Of a stretch of DNA of 64,000 bases, positions 12,401-23,354 are shown piece after piece. Location of the stretch: contig CM060734.1 of assembly GCA_030704615.1 (NCBI GenBank), positions 49,368,042 to 49,432,041 on the forward strand, read 5' to 3'. The position numbers and the translations under genes were made by a program. Source of the DNA: Takakia lepidozioides (lineage: Eukaryota > Streptophyta > Takakiopsida > Takakiales > Takakiaceae). The notes below the pieces were generated by a model. The model worked only from the letters and a program-made list of their open reading frames with translations. It made no database searches and was not told the DNA's origin. How positions within the stretch are numbered: position 1 is the stretch's first letter; each line of letters begins with the position of its first letter.

Positions 12401-12944
12401 TGACTAGGAGCTGATGCTGCTTTTGCACCACTGGGAGAATTGTCGCTGCCACAAAATTCAGTGCACATAGTGACAGTGAGAAAGCTTGCAATGAAATGAA
12501 TTCCAGAAATTGTTTCTTCTTTTTAAAAGACTCACAGGCTCCAGAGGTTCACTAATCTCCATCTTTTAAAACAGTCTCACTCAATGATGTTCAACACCAG
12601 GCATCCCAGACACTTTAATGGATACATTTTTAACCAAAACTATGTAAAACTGCCTGTTGTGCAAATTAGAAACCAGGTTGAGGTGGAACGATAATCTGAA
12701 ACTTCCGTCGAGAAAGCTTACCAGCCTGCTTCTTCTCCTCCTTGGTGCCACTCCTCTGCAGTACCTCTAAATCCACCAGTCCCAGAGACATGAGGCCCAG
12801 GGTGAGGCCTGACATAATCCCAGCCAACAGCACCAGAAACACTGAAATCCCACCGTAGATCCACCACCAAGCCGATCCGTAATCCATAGGATTGTCCTCG
12901 ATATTTGGCCAGACTGGATGGATAGATGCGAAAAAACCTAGCAT
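6403..12944 (-). CDS. DUF21 and CBS-pair membrane protein (CNNM/CorC-like)
   Basis: Thirteen exons, all phase-consistent: 12944-12722, 12445-12369, 12165-12082, 11642-11529, 11207-11121, 10033-9962, 9225-9158, 8852-8765, 8338-8265, 7939-7534, 7213-7167, 6550-6469 and a short last exon 6417-6403. The product is 478 residues, normal for the family. The DUF21 transmembrane domain fills roughly residues 20-190, with [16 protein letters not shown], then [20 protein letters not shown] and VLAFGEVIPQAIC. A CBS pair follows ([45 protein letters not shown]), interrupted by a linker of about 90 residues, ending in [23 protein letters not shown]/CorC relatives handle Mg2+ transport; that role here is inferred. 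The start could instead be the ATG at 12887. The last exon (five codons with stop) is the least certain part. LINE relics lie in introns 4 and 5. Confidence 0.95.
10388..10860 (-). mobile_element. LINE family B relic with RT-linked zinc finger
   Basis: It lies in intron 5 of the DUF21 gene, same orientation as the gene. The minus strand reads [20 protein letters not shown] with upstream cysteines displaced into another frame, which is the pattern of a frameshifted zf-RVT domain from the C-terminus of a LINE ORF2. Its 3' end matches the relic at 2480-2860. Confidence 0.6.
11363..11425 (-). mobile_element. LINE family A tail remnant in a DUF21 intron
   Basis: About 60 bases match the shared LINE A tail (GTACTCATAAGACATC, then GCCGTAGCTTTGTGGCCATG). 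It sits in intron 4 of the DUF21 gene, between exons at 11529 and 11207. Confidence 0.6.
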
Positions 12945-13652
12945 CCACAATTTGTCTCTCACTCTATCCCACTCTACCTGTCTCCTTGCGAAGGTCTTGT
13001 CAAGGCGGTTTATGAGCGTGCCTACGTATGTGTATGGTTCAACAACTCTGAACTCTGAGAAAGCTTTTTGCTGGAGACACCTACTCTTGCTCAAGTGCTA
13101 AGTGCATCAAACACCTTCTACGCTGGCTGATGGACTAACAAAAGGGCACAATTCGAGTAACAGCTTGGACAAGCTCAATCGAACCTACCCTGGCCTACAT
13201 GGATCTCGGCAGAAGTAGAATGTTCCACATTCTTGGCTTGTTTACACGTATAGCATGCCTTCACGGCAACAATCTCATCATCATTCACAATGTGCTGCGT
13301 CTCCTCCCTCGCATCCCTTGTCTGTGTGGATGCGGTGGCGAAAGGAGCGTTGTGACGGCCACGTAAGGTATCCCACTGCTGTACTCACCAGTTTTTCTTC
13401 CCTCCCTCTCCACGTGTCCATTTGTGTTTGTGCCACAATAACATTTTAATTCCAATTTTTTTTTTTCCTTGGTTCCGTGCAGAACAGGGGGATTGATTTT
13501 TCTCTTAAGAAAACCAGTGGGAGGGACTGCCGCCTCACAATTCAGGTCCTTTACAGAGGAGGGCAAAAATTAACCCCCTTTCAAAGGATGCAATCCCCGG
13601 GCCAACCGGCCACGAAACCTTACCCACAGAGGACACGATATTAGGATTTGAG
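12945..13652. other. Upstream region of the DUF21 gene
   Basis: An open frame continues upstream of the chosen start to 13094 but without an ATG. A poly-T tract near 13457-13467 and a motif AGAACAGGGGGATT near 13481 belong to a degenerate dispersed repeat also seen near 15689, 21940 and 27597. No other gene is supported. Confidence 0.4.
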
Positions 13653-13660
13653 CCCCATAC

Positions 13661-14782
13661 CAGTGTTGGACTGGTATTAGGTTTTGCTTATACCGGTAGG
13701 TTCCTGGTAGGAACTTTTTTTGTTTTTGTGTTCTGGTAGGTTGTTAAATACCGTAGAGTCCTTCGTTGTCTGGCGCATTGCTGCCGAATATTTAATTATC
13801 TCAGAGAAAGTAGGTCTGGCACCTAAAGTTAGATTTTTACAATTTTTGAACAAGTTGGTCACATACATTTAAATTACCTCTAGGGAGGTAATTAGGGTAT
13901 TTCCTCTAGAGGATAACCCTAACGCGGAATTCTTTATGGCTTTGACATTGAGGTCATTACTTTCTGAATATTTCAGATAAAAAAAATTGATTTAATAAAC
14001 GCCGGACATCGGAGGACTCTACGGTAATGTTTTTTTTTTAATTCTGGTACCAGGCTGGTATCAAGAATGCACTTCATGAAAAAATGGAGGTCTGATATCA
14101 ACAATGGTCCTCGGAAATATTCTTGCAAAATATCAACAACGGTCATCAATACTTGGAGTGCATAAACCCTGTCACTTTTGTAAACTACTTGAAGAGTCAA
14201 TATCTGCAGATCACAAGGAAGCTCAGCGTGTTGTTGCCTAGCTTCAATGCCTAGTTTCAAATCCACTGTACATGGCAATGCTAATCCTACCATATCTGCC
14301 GTGGCTGCTACAATATCCCCTCCCACATTGATACCAGGAAGCTCTGCAACATAACTGTAAACACGGGTAACAACATCGGGTCCTATCCAGTGTTGGGCGG
14401 TTATTTGATTTTTTTCATAACCGGCGGTTCCGGTTGCTTCAAATTTTAGAAAACTATTAACCTGCGGTTGCGGTTATTAAATATTTTATGGCTAGATATA
14501 ACCTGCCGGTTACGGTTACTTGCAAAAACCTAGGTTATGCACATGCAAGGCACAAACACCCAACCACTGGGCTACCTGCTCAGGTGCGAAAAATTCAAAT
14601 TACCACCCAACACTAGTCCTATCGCTGTAAGCCGAGGCGGGTAGGGTTCATGTCGATCACTCTCTCAAGCCCTAACCATCGGCCTGTTCTGCATGTAGTT
14701 TTTAGGTTTCAAGAACCTTCTGGTAGGTTAGCTTATATCCGGGTTAATAACTGGGTGGACCCTCAATACCAGTCCAACACTG
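13661..14782. mobile_element. Non-autonomous hAT-like transposon, 1122 bp
   Basis: The ends are perfect 18-bp terminal inverted repeats: CAGTGTTGGACTGGTATT at 13661 and its complement ending at 14782. Flanking 8-bp sequences CCCCATAC (13653-13660) and TCCCATAC (14783-14790) match at 7 of 8 positions, as expected for an aged hAT target duplication. There is no transposase; the longest internal frame (117 residues, minus, 13973-14326) is unrecognised and might be captured host sequence. A second element is inserted inside. Confidence 0.85.
14388..14615. mobile_element. Nested hAT-like MITE, 228 bp
   Basis: It is inserted in the element at 13661-14782. The ends are imperfect inverted repeats (CAGTGTTGGGCGGTTATTTGA against a complement reading TAGTGTTGGGTGGTAATTTGA). 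Both sides carry the perfect 8-bp duplication GTCCTATC (14380-14387 and 14616-14623). The interior repeats CCGGTT/CGGTTA words and codes for nothing. The terminal sequence resembles its host element, so both probably used the same transposase. Confidence 0.88.
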
Positions 14783-15164
14783 TCCCATACCACTAGGGTG
14801 ACACTATGTGTACTATCCAACTGAACTAGTCAAATTTCAGTGCCAACAATTAAGAAAGTTGTAACTCAAAAGAATGTGGGGTCGGTATCTACACCCAAAA
14901 ACAATGGTGAACCTGGAAGAACCATGTGGTATTTAGGTGCTACAATGTGCTTTATGGCTGTTTTCTTAAAACTTTTGATAGTTTAGGTTCCAAATTTTTA
15001 TTTTCTACGGGGCCTGCTTGCAGAGCCCACCAAAGGGAGACGTAATAAAATGGAACCCTTACCCTCCTTATATAGTCTTTGGAGGCGGTGGTGGAGCCTT
15101 CTATATAAAAAACCCGTGTCTACCTCCCATCGACCCCGCTTCTACGCGTAACCCCCTACTTCTA

Positions 15165-15310
15165 TGCAAACAGGTGTGTGCAGCCTGTTGAGCCATTTCC
15201 CTCCTCTCCAAGCCTCCCGTCGGCCCCACTGATTGGCTCCTCCTATATTGTCGAGTTGCCTGACCTTCCCAAGCTGGCCAAATGAGTTGGGGTACATTAT
15301 AACGAGATCA
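15165..15310 (+). repeat. Dispersed repeat shared with 27720-27850
   Basis: About 130 bases align in the same orientation with 27720-27850; shared words include CACTGATTGGCTC and CTGGCCAAATGA. Class unknown. Another shared word, GGGAGCGACAGCTCACA, lies at about 15463 here and about 27346 there, in different relative order, so the larger unit is scrambled. Confidence 0.55.
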
Positions 15311-15429
15311 AAAGTCGAGGAGGAATCAACAGCAGGTGCCTCCAAGACAAGACTAATAAACTTGAAAGCAATCCTGGACAGTAGCAAAACGAAAAAATGA
15401 GAGTGAAAAAGAGCAGTGAGGCAAAAAAC

Positions 15430-15452
15430 TTATTATTATTATTATTATTATT
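15430..15452. repeat. (ATT)n microsatellite
   Basis: Seven uninterrupted TAT/ATT units in an intergenic AT-rich stretch. Confidence 0.9.
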
Positions 15453-15649
15453 TAAAGGGAAACACTTGGGAGCGACAGCTCACAAATCAGCCCCCTTGAT
15501 AGAGAGAGGAGAAAATAACCTCTTAGTAACCTCAACTTAATCTCACACTACGAAACCACAAACAAGGGATCTAACATTATTAAGGTGAATACGATAGCCT
15601 AAGAATGTTCCACTAACTTGATCAGAAGGATATAAAAGTATACAATAAA

Positions 15650-15718
15650 ACTAATAATCTTAGTTACAATGGAGAGTTCGGGATTGTACAGAACAGGGTT
15701 GTAACTAAGATTATTAGT
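15650..15718. repeat. 20-bp perfect inverted repeat (hairpin)
   Basis: ACTAATAATCTTAGTTACAA (15650-15669) is repeated as its exact complement at 15699-15718, leaving a 29-base spacer. The spacer contains ACAGAACAGGG and, just outside the stem near 15741, the complementary CCCTGTTCTGT follows, so a second overlapping foldback exists. It may be a decayed MITE; no target duplication was found. Confidence 0.75.
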
Positions 15719-15759
15719 CTGATGTAAAGATTGTACAATCCCCCTGTTCTGTTATTTTT

Positions 15760-17940
15760 TAAGAAAAACAAAAAAAAGAAAGTTAGGAGAGTAGTTTTAA
15801 TGTAGAATATGTACATGTCGCGGCATAGTCAGCGATGTCATCATTGTTAGCCACGTCATAGGTGTCATTTTTTAATCTGCCGAGGATGCAAAAATTGAAT
15901 TATGAAAATCATTTTTGTCAAATTTATCTGCTCTAATATTTCACTTTCTTTATTTTGTTTCTTCACATATTCAATGTAAGTATTACAACACTTCTAAATA
16001 TTAATTATGATAGAATGCCAACAGAAATTTATGGTTTGCCAGGTTTTCAAAACCCTCATAAGTACAACACTAATTTTGTGGTGAGCACATTTTAATTTAC
16101 TAAAATATTACTATAGTACATATATATATTATAAATATAGGATCATAGCTAATGAAATGTCAAAACTCTTAATATTGGATTTTTGTCTCTTGTCTATATG
16201 TTGGATAATTTAGATATTCATAATTATACATGAACATCAACAAACTCTATGATATATATTAAGTGTATGTATATCTATTTAATCTTTATGTTTAAATATT
16301 TTAGCTTTACTTAACATTAAGATGTTGATTTATAAAAGTCTTTATAGATCCACCCTGATAGGAGCAGTAGCCATAAAATGAGATGGCTCTTACTTACGCT
16401 AGCTCTAGTCAAAGTCTTTTCTCTTTATAACAGAAATAATACCATGATTTGAATTTGTTTTTATTTTAAAAATTCATAATATTTTGATTTTTAAATCTAT
16501 GTGAAGTGCATTTTTTTAAGATTTTTTATATTTTTTATTTCTAACTTAAAATATAAAGAGATATTGAAAAACTCTTCTCGAAACACACACACATTATGTA
16601 TGGTGTCACTTCACTGTGAATGGGTACTACCTTCCATTTGGAATGTAACCACCCTTTAATGGCCATAACCGGTGCAACGTGGGAAGATAAGTAACAGATT
16701 GATCATTTTCTCAACAAAACTCAAAGAGTTGAAGCTAGCTGAATATAGGAAAAGTATCGTCAAATCGCATACCTACAGTTTTACATTATTTCTAATAATT
16801 TTGGCATAAAATATATTTCCTATCAAAATGAAATAGGGCTCTCTTGCTTTGGCAAATCATAGGCTAAGGGAGCATGACTAAACACAATACACCAATCGGT
16901 GCCTTGACACGGTATAAGGTTCTTTGACCACATTTCTCCGTGGACTAGTTGAACATGATGCACACTCTCTACACAAGAGAACCAACAAACGTTGAACTAA
17001 ATATTGTAATTATGGTCAGAAGTTGTCCCTAATATGCAATTCGTAATTTAAGATTAGTGTAAAGAGGGGATTGTCCCACATTAATAGCTATTGTGCGATA
17101 ATTGCAAAGATCAGACACCCTCACCCATGTGGGCCACCTATAGTTTGCCTTGGATAAATGTTAACAGTGGGGAGTAGAAAAAATAATAATATTTATACAA
17201 AGTTAATACATTAAAAAATATGAAGGGGAAAATGTAGCACATTAATATTAATATTTAATAAATATATAATTTATGATATGAAAACTTATGAAATAAAATG
17301 TAATATATGTAGACATTCAACTATGGGAAGAAAATACGAATGGACTTTGGTTTGGTGAGTATCTCTAAAATGCATACCATCGAGTTTTTTTCTCTAGGCG
17401 TTTCATGGCTAAAATAGTTTTCCTAATGTCATAAGTCTTTTGCTCCAAATACTAGGAAATTGTAGCTCTTTTGTAGCTATGTCTATTTTGACATCCTTGA
17501 ATGTTACATGGGTTGGTAGTGGCAAGTGTGTGTTCTCCCTCGTCATCAACTTGACCGTCTGCAGAGAGGCTTTAGAACCCAACAACTCCAACACATCATC
17601 CTTGGTAGCTTCATAAGGGTTGTTAAGATCAAACTCAAGCTCATAATGGACAAATTTTTAGGCATCCATATTAGGTAAGACAAGGGAAGTAGTACTCTGA
17701 GAGACCAAGGAAAGTTGCCTCACAATGCAGTGACCTCATCCAGATCTTCATCATTTGATCTAGAACCCACCTAACTCAAACGTGGGATTATCAAAAGCCT
17801 TATGTGTCCCTGTGCAATTTTTTAACGTGTTTTGTTTGATAAGGGGCAGTATCTGTAAGAGGCTCTACCAAGTATAGAAGGTTTGGTATGATTGAAAACT
17901 CCAAGATTTTGCGAGATCGCAATTGTGGATTTATAAACTT
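15760..17940. other. AT-rich gene-free stretch
   Basis: Strongly AT-rich with many short A/T runs. The longest frame, 61 residues on the minus strand at 17409-17594, resembles nothing I know. No tRNA or element ends are visible. Confidence 0.5.
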
Positions 17941-17949
17941 CACCAGGTT

Positions 17950-19140
17950 AGAGGATGTTGTTGCTGCTATGGATGCCTTCGATCACAAATGCAAAAGGAG
18001 ATCAAGAATTGCAAGTTGATTATGGGCGGTCTCAATCCTGTAAAGAGGGTATGTATGTGCATGGGAATTGTGCAAGAGGCTATATTGTTCAGACAATCAG
18101 GTTTATAAATCAGAATGACATGCTTGTGCTTTATCAAATGTATTGGTCTTCTAAAGCTTCTGATGTTAATGATTGTAGAGACCACCAGGACAAATTTCAG
18201 ACCTTTGCAAATGTCGCAAGCGTTGCAAGCACTGTGGGGAGCGAAACCAAATCTCTCAAACGTTCAATATACCTACACAACAATCAATGCCATTAGTTGT
18301 CTTCCCTGGTTCACATTACAACTAAGGCAGCTTAGGGAGATCTCTAAACTAGATCTATTCTCTGTAAAGCTTCTCAAGCCAATGTCTCCACAAGAGCTGC
18401 CAAAGAAAAGTCTCCCAACTTATAGAGAGTCTTGTTTTGACATCGCTAAAATCCACACCCAGGGTATGCCACATCTGGCCCCCTCCTCCAAAGACAAAGA
18501 TGAAGACAGAGCAGCGAGTAGGGTTGGGACATAGTAAGAGCACTGTACTGCTCTGACTGCCGCTCTCATTGTTTGCAGCTTGTGGGATAGACTAAGTAGT
18601 ATGCCTGTCATACCTTTCTGATTAAATGGGCAGTATGGCAGATAAATTGGTATCTCTACAACCACTACTGGTATTCCATATTCATGCTCTGCCATCAACC
18701 CCGAAGCTCCTGTATCCCTAAATGGAGATTTCCCCAAGACTTAATGGGCAATCTTCCCCATGAGAGCTATGCTACCTTGTCTATCCTTTAAGAGCATTCC
18801 TTCAAATGACAAGGTCCATAGACAATGTCCATGAGACTTTCAATCACCACATTCAGGACTACTGCATCGCAGAAATTTCCATTCATATTGCACTACAGCA
18901 CTCCCAACTTAGCAGGCCCAGACCTCACATACTCACAATGCAACTGTACCTAGCCCCACACTTGAACAGAGGCCTAAGAAAATGAAACAAACAGTGATCT
19001 TAAACACATTTGGGCTGGAGCAGCAGTTCCAAAACGCAAGACTCGAACTATATTATGAACAATCACAACACTGGAGCAACCTTGGGGCACCATATGTGTG
19101 GCTTGCAGTGTGCAACAAATACATCACCCCAGTGAAAGTG
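17950..19140. repeat. Complex dispersed repeat, copy 2
   Basis: It matches copy 1 (1290-2400) in three modules: 18393-18660 with about 1403-1660 (same strand), 18661-19070 with about 1970-2390 (opposite strand), and 19071-19136 with 1341-1400 (same strand). The 350 bases before the first module hold a 113-residue plus-strand frame (17955-18296) without a known motif. No terminal repeats were identified. Confidence 0.65.
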
Positions 19141-22080
19141 TCCGGTTGTATTTACAAGTACCTAGTCCACCTGCCTACAATCGTGCTATGGCCTTGCTTC
19201 GCTATGTACTGGACATTACTCATGCAATGCTCCATGTCGTCAAACAAATTATCCATGTCATATACGTTACTCTGATGACATGAGAATGACACTAATTATG
19301 TTTGCTCTATTACGACATGGATTACGTGTTAATTTTAATACATAGTGTTGAGATACTACTTCCGGGCCAAAATCTTGCTTGACTTCATCTCTACGAATTT
19401 CATGTCTTAACCATGCAAATTACTACAACACGAAGTAAGTGACAGTGCAACATATATTGTTTTAAGTAATTTTTTCACATGGAAGTGATGGCTTGAAACT
19501 TATTCACACCATCTCCGTACGATTGATCTCATTCCAAGCACGAATATGGTGCTTAAGTATCACTATTCAAGTCCATCCACTCATTTGTAGCTCTCACAAC
19601 AACATTTATATCCTTGTAGGATTTCCATTTGATGTGAAGCCTATGAATTTTATTCAATCGGCCATTAATGACTCGAAGGCCAATTGCACCTTGAAAAGTA
19701 TGAAATCAATGTAGCTCATGTCTCAACTTCACATTTTTTTTTTGAAGGTCCATGTGGAGACTCTGTCCTTTATTTCGCTTGCCTCTACATAGCATGCCGC
19801 CAGGATGATAAGCCCCCCTGTACTCGTAAGCACATATCTTCAGTTGCAAACGCATCACCCAAGGAGATTGGGCGCGCCACAAAATACATAGAGAAGAAAC
19901 TGCAACAATCAGTACAGTGATGGTGAAACTGTGGGAATAGAACCTCACAGAGACGGTCGGTGTCACTTTTAGAGTGTTTGATACGTATTTTGCATGTTGT
20001 GAATGTCTCTCTCTCCTTTAGGGACAGTTAAAAGCACATGTAAATACATGAGAGGTTTCTGGGGTTTGCTTTTATTAGGCCTATTAAAATAATGGGATAT
20101 TTGGGTGGATCTTAACATATCATTTCATGAACCCCTCCACCCCACCATGAGAGAATAAAATGTTTATTCCTTCCAGACTCTCTTGTGATAAAATCGCTTG
20201 GCTTATGCACTGATAAGGTCGTCGGATAGTACAACCAACCTCTCTTGCATAACTAAAAATCAGACATGTGTAGCTTCTTCCACCTGCAGACATAAATACT
20301 TTCTAATTCTCGCGGAATCATGTTTCATATCGGTCATTCCCAAATACAACGACTTATCTTTTAGAAGCTTGCAAATAGTCATCCTAGGAACATAAGTTTT
20401 AAACTTCTTGTTCACCACATTGACGTAAGAGCTCTATTAGACATCTGATTACTCTCATGATACTAGGCTAAAATTTTTATTATCTCTCTTTTTTTGTGAA
20501 TTGTCTTCCCAATCAATCACTTGGCATCTAACTCATAGGTACAACACATCTATATAATCATATGTGGGTGGGCCTACCTATCAACAATTGAAAAGAAAAC
20601 TGCATACATACTTCAATGACATTGTAACTACTCTCACTAAAAGACGATTTGATGCTTTTAGTATCAGAGTTTGATTGTTCAAGGTCAATTTTGATTCTTG
20701 AGACTCCAACTCACAAGTACACATCCATAAGGGCAATGCTCTGTAATTTTCGAGACACTTACAGAGCATCCACTTCTTCCCGATCGCAAAATCCAGCCCT
20801 AGATTTCTAATGCACTCTAACTCACAGAACCACTTAGAGGCACAATCCCGATACCATCTACTTGCAAAATATCTAACGCATGTACAACTACTGGTATATG
20901 TGATCTTGTCTCTCAAAATCAATCTCCATGTCAAGTGTCGAAATGCAGAACCTACAGTCGTTGTATCAACATATTCGCTTCTGATTTGATCACCTCCTAC
21001 TTACTTTCTAGTCTTCTGATTGGTTATGTTTTAGGGATGTAATCTTATGATAATCTAGTTGAAACTTATAATTATGGAGCATATCTCATCTTAGGTGAAG
21101 CGTTTATGGTGTAAGGTTAAAGATGAGCTGGCGGCTGCTTTAGCGTAGCCCAACTTGGCTCCCCAAGCAAGTAGCACGTTTCTATGGATTAGTGAGTGGA
21201 CTAATGGACCGTCTATGTTTATGAGTAGATTAATGATGTGGGCTTGTGGATTGTTAAACATTTGACCTGAAATGTTGAGTGTAGGTCCCTTAAGCTATTC
21301 ATGAAGGAGCTTAAGTAGTTATAAGAAAGCTTATAATGTGAGATAATGAATACTATCATGCACCACTTAAATTACTTGCAACATATGGTACACTACACTG
21401 GTGGAAACCATGGTTGAAGTTTCCCTTAGGCATGCACCACGTAAATCTTATGTGTGCATGTCACGGTGATCATGCACTACTTAAAATGTGTGGTCAATTT
21501 TTCATTGAGCATGCACCACTTTACTTGCATACATATCTTGTGGCATGGCAACGTAAACCCTAAACCCAGCCACCACCATTTATAAGGAACATGGAGCATG
21601 GAGTATGGCCAACATGGAGAATGACATAGCATCGCGAGGGTGGTATGCCAGCGAGGTTATTTTATCCTCTCGCTCTAATTAAGGGGCCTGATTTGGTATT
21701 TTTCTTTCATAAAAAAACATGTCATCTGTTTTTCAAAAAAAAAGAAAAAGAACCCCTTAGACCATTTAGAGAAAAAAGAGAGGCAAAACTTAAAGGTTAC
21801 AAACAAAAAATTGCCAAATAAATAATATTGATTAAAAGTAAAACAGATATATCAAAAATAGCCTATACGTCAGAAAAGATATCGATATCTACTACCTCAT
21901 AATATGTCCTTTTTTCTTTTTCTTTTTAATTTTTTAAACAGAACAGGGGATGTCTTCCCCTTTTCTTTAATGCAATTCAGGGCCTCTGTTCCCTGTTTCC
22001 CCACCCAAAAAAAAGAAAAAAGAAAAAACCAAGATCAGAAAAAGATAGAGTAGAATATGCTTTTAAGAAAAGTAGTAAAT
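19141..22080. other. AT-rich intergenic block
   Basis: No gene is supported. A minus-strand frame of 117 residues (20581-20934) is unrecognised and has no splice context. Near 21700-22020 there are A/T-rich tracts and another AACAGAACAGGGGAT motif (about 21940). Confidence 0.45.
21357..21535 (+). repeat. Degenerate direct repeats of a CATGCACCACTTAA word
   Basis: Four imperfect occurrences of CATGCACCAC or CATGCACTAC followed by a T/A-rich stretch, starting near 21358, 21431, 21472 and 21510. Spacing is irregular, so this is a decayed tandem or a cluster of short repeats. Confidence 0.4.
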
Positions 22081-22163
22081 TTCTAAGGTAATAAAATAGA
22101 GTCTATTGTCCCACACTTGGATCACTGCTGGCTTGCCTTGTCTTCCTCTCTGCAACTCAATTC

Positions 22164-23354
22164 ATGGCGATTCAGCGCTGCTGCTGCTACTATCCTGTGA
22201 AACACAGACCGCATATGGACCCAAGGGTGTGGAGAGCACTTCCCACTGCCCTTGTGGAGAAGGTTCTGGCACACCTCCCAATCGTTAATTCAAATCTACT
22301 GAGAAATCAAGCTGTGTGTCAGGCTTGGAAATCTTTCCTGTCGTCCTCTTATTTCAGATGTATGCATACAAAGGTTTGGAGCGACAAAAGACATGTTGGC
22401 GAGTCCTACCAACTTTTGGGACTTAATATTGGGGTGCCTTGGGGGCCCAAGTGCATTACTATGTATGATTTTGGTACAAAAAGATGGTTGAAGTTGCCTA
22501 CAAGTTGTCCTCCAGATCTTCCACATATTCTGGTGGAAGCCACATGTGGAGGATTATTGTGCGTTTCAGAATGCAATCAGCTTTGGATCTGCAACCCAGT
22601 CACAAACAGGTGGAGAAGACTGCCTCCTTCGATTGATAATGGTCGCTGGGTTTTAGATGTGTACTCCGGCCACTCTACGATTCAGTTGGTCATGGATGTG
22701 GGTAATACTACTTATAAAGTGGTTTCGCTTGCTTCGAACCTTCAGATGGTATATCACTCTTCCACCGATGCATGGACTACCACCCATGCTGTTCTTCCAT
22801 TTTCCAGGAGTGATTACTGTGCAGTATCCCACCAGGAGGCCGTCACATGTGGCAACTTTATTTACATGAAGGTGGAAGACAACTACAAGACACCTGGAAT
22901 AATTGCGTTTGACATTAAACAAGGTCGCTGCCTTGTACAAGACTTCCACAAAATTCCTGGTACTGTGCAGTCGGGTGTACTGGGGGTTCGCCTTGTGACC
23001 TACAAGGATTCTCTCTTCGTACTTGTTCATGAATTGGAGAACTCCAAAGTGCCCAAAATCAGGATCCCCATCCCAGTAGTACTCAGAAAGTATGAACCAG
23101 CTACACATGAATTCATCCTGATCGCCAAGATGCCTGCTCATATGGCTATGCTGGTTACATGGGGCCCCAGGTTTGAGCAGGCCTGTGTCACAGTACATGG
23201 AGATGATCTTTTCATGGCCACTCCTTCTGCCCTCATGAGGTACAATTTTATCAAGGGGTCTTGGAAAAGAGGCAAGATTAGACATTCAGGGGGCTGCAGA
23301 AAATTGAGTGAAGCACCATTTTGTTTCAAGCCCAATCTCAGCGCTCAAGTCTAA
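22164..23354 (+). CDS. Kelch-type F-box protein, copy B
   Basis: Single-exon gene of 396 residues starting at ATG 22164. The N-terminal F-box (about residues 25-65) contains LVEKVLAHLPIVNSNLLRNQ and VCQAWKSFL, the segment that normally binds the SKP1 subunit of an SCF ubiquitin ligase. The rest carries kelch-like features: TMYDFGTKRWLKLP, LWICNPVTNRWRRLPP, DAWTTTHAVLP and a conserved YNFIKGSW end. The substrate is unknown. It is the intact paralog of copy A 18 kb upstream; both lie on the plus strand with the opposite-strand DUF21 gene and transposons between them. A long antisense open frame exists in both copies, but I read that as a by-product of codon composition. Confidence 0.9.
   Translation: MAIQRCCCYYPVKHRPHMDPRVWRALPTALVEKVLAHLPIVNSNLLRNQAVCQAWKSFLSSSYFRCMHTKVWSDKRHVGESYQLLGLNIGVPWGPKCITMYDFGTKRWLKLPTSCPPDLPHILVEATCGGLLCVSECNQLWICNPVTNRWRRLPPSIDNGRWVLDVYSGHSTIQLVMDVGNTTYKVVSLASNLQMVYHSSTDAWTTTHAVLPFSRSDYCAVSHQEAVTCGNFIYMKVEDNYKTPGIIAFDIKQGRCLVQDFHKIPGTVQSGVLGVRLVTYKDSLFVLVHELENSKVPKIRIPIPVVLRKYEPATHEFILIAKMPAHMAMLVTWGPRFEQACVTVHGDDLFMATPSALMRYNFIKGSWKRGKIRHSGGCRKLSEAPFCFKPNLSAQV

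Noticed and set aside
13973-14326. A 117-residue minus-strand frame inside the hAT-like element
   Set aside because: It has no DDE/RNase H or hAT dimerisation motif and does not resemble a known host protein. It is left as unexplained interior sequence.
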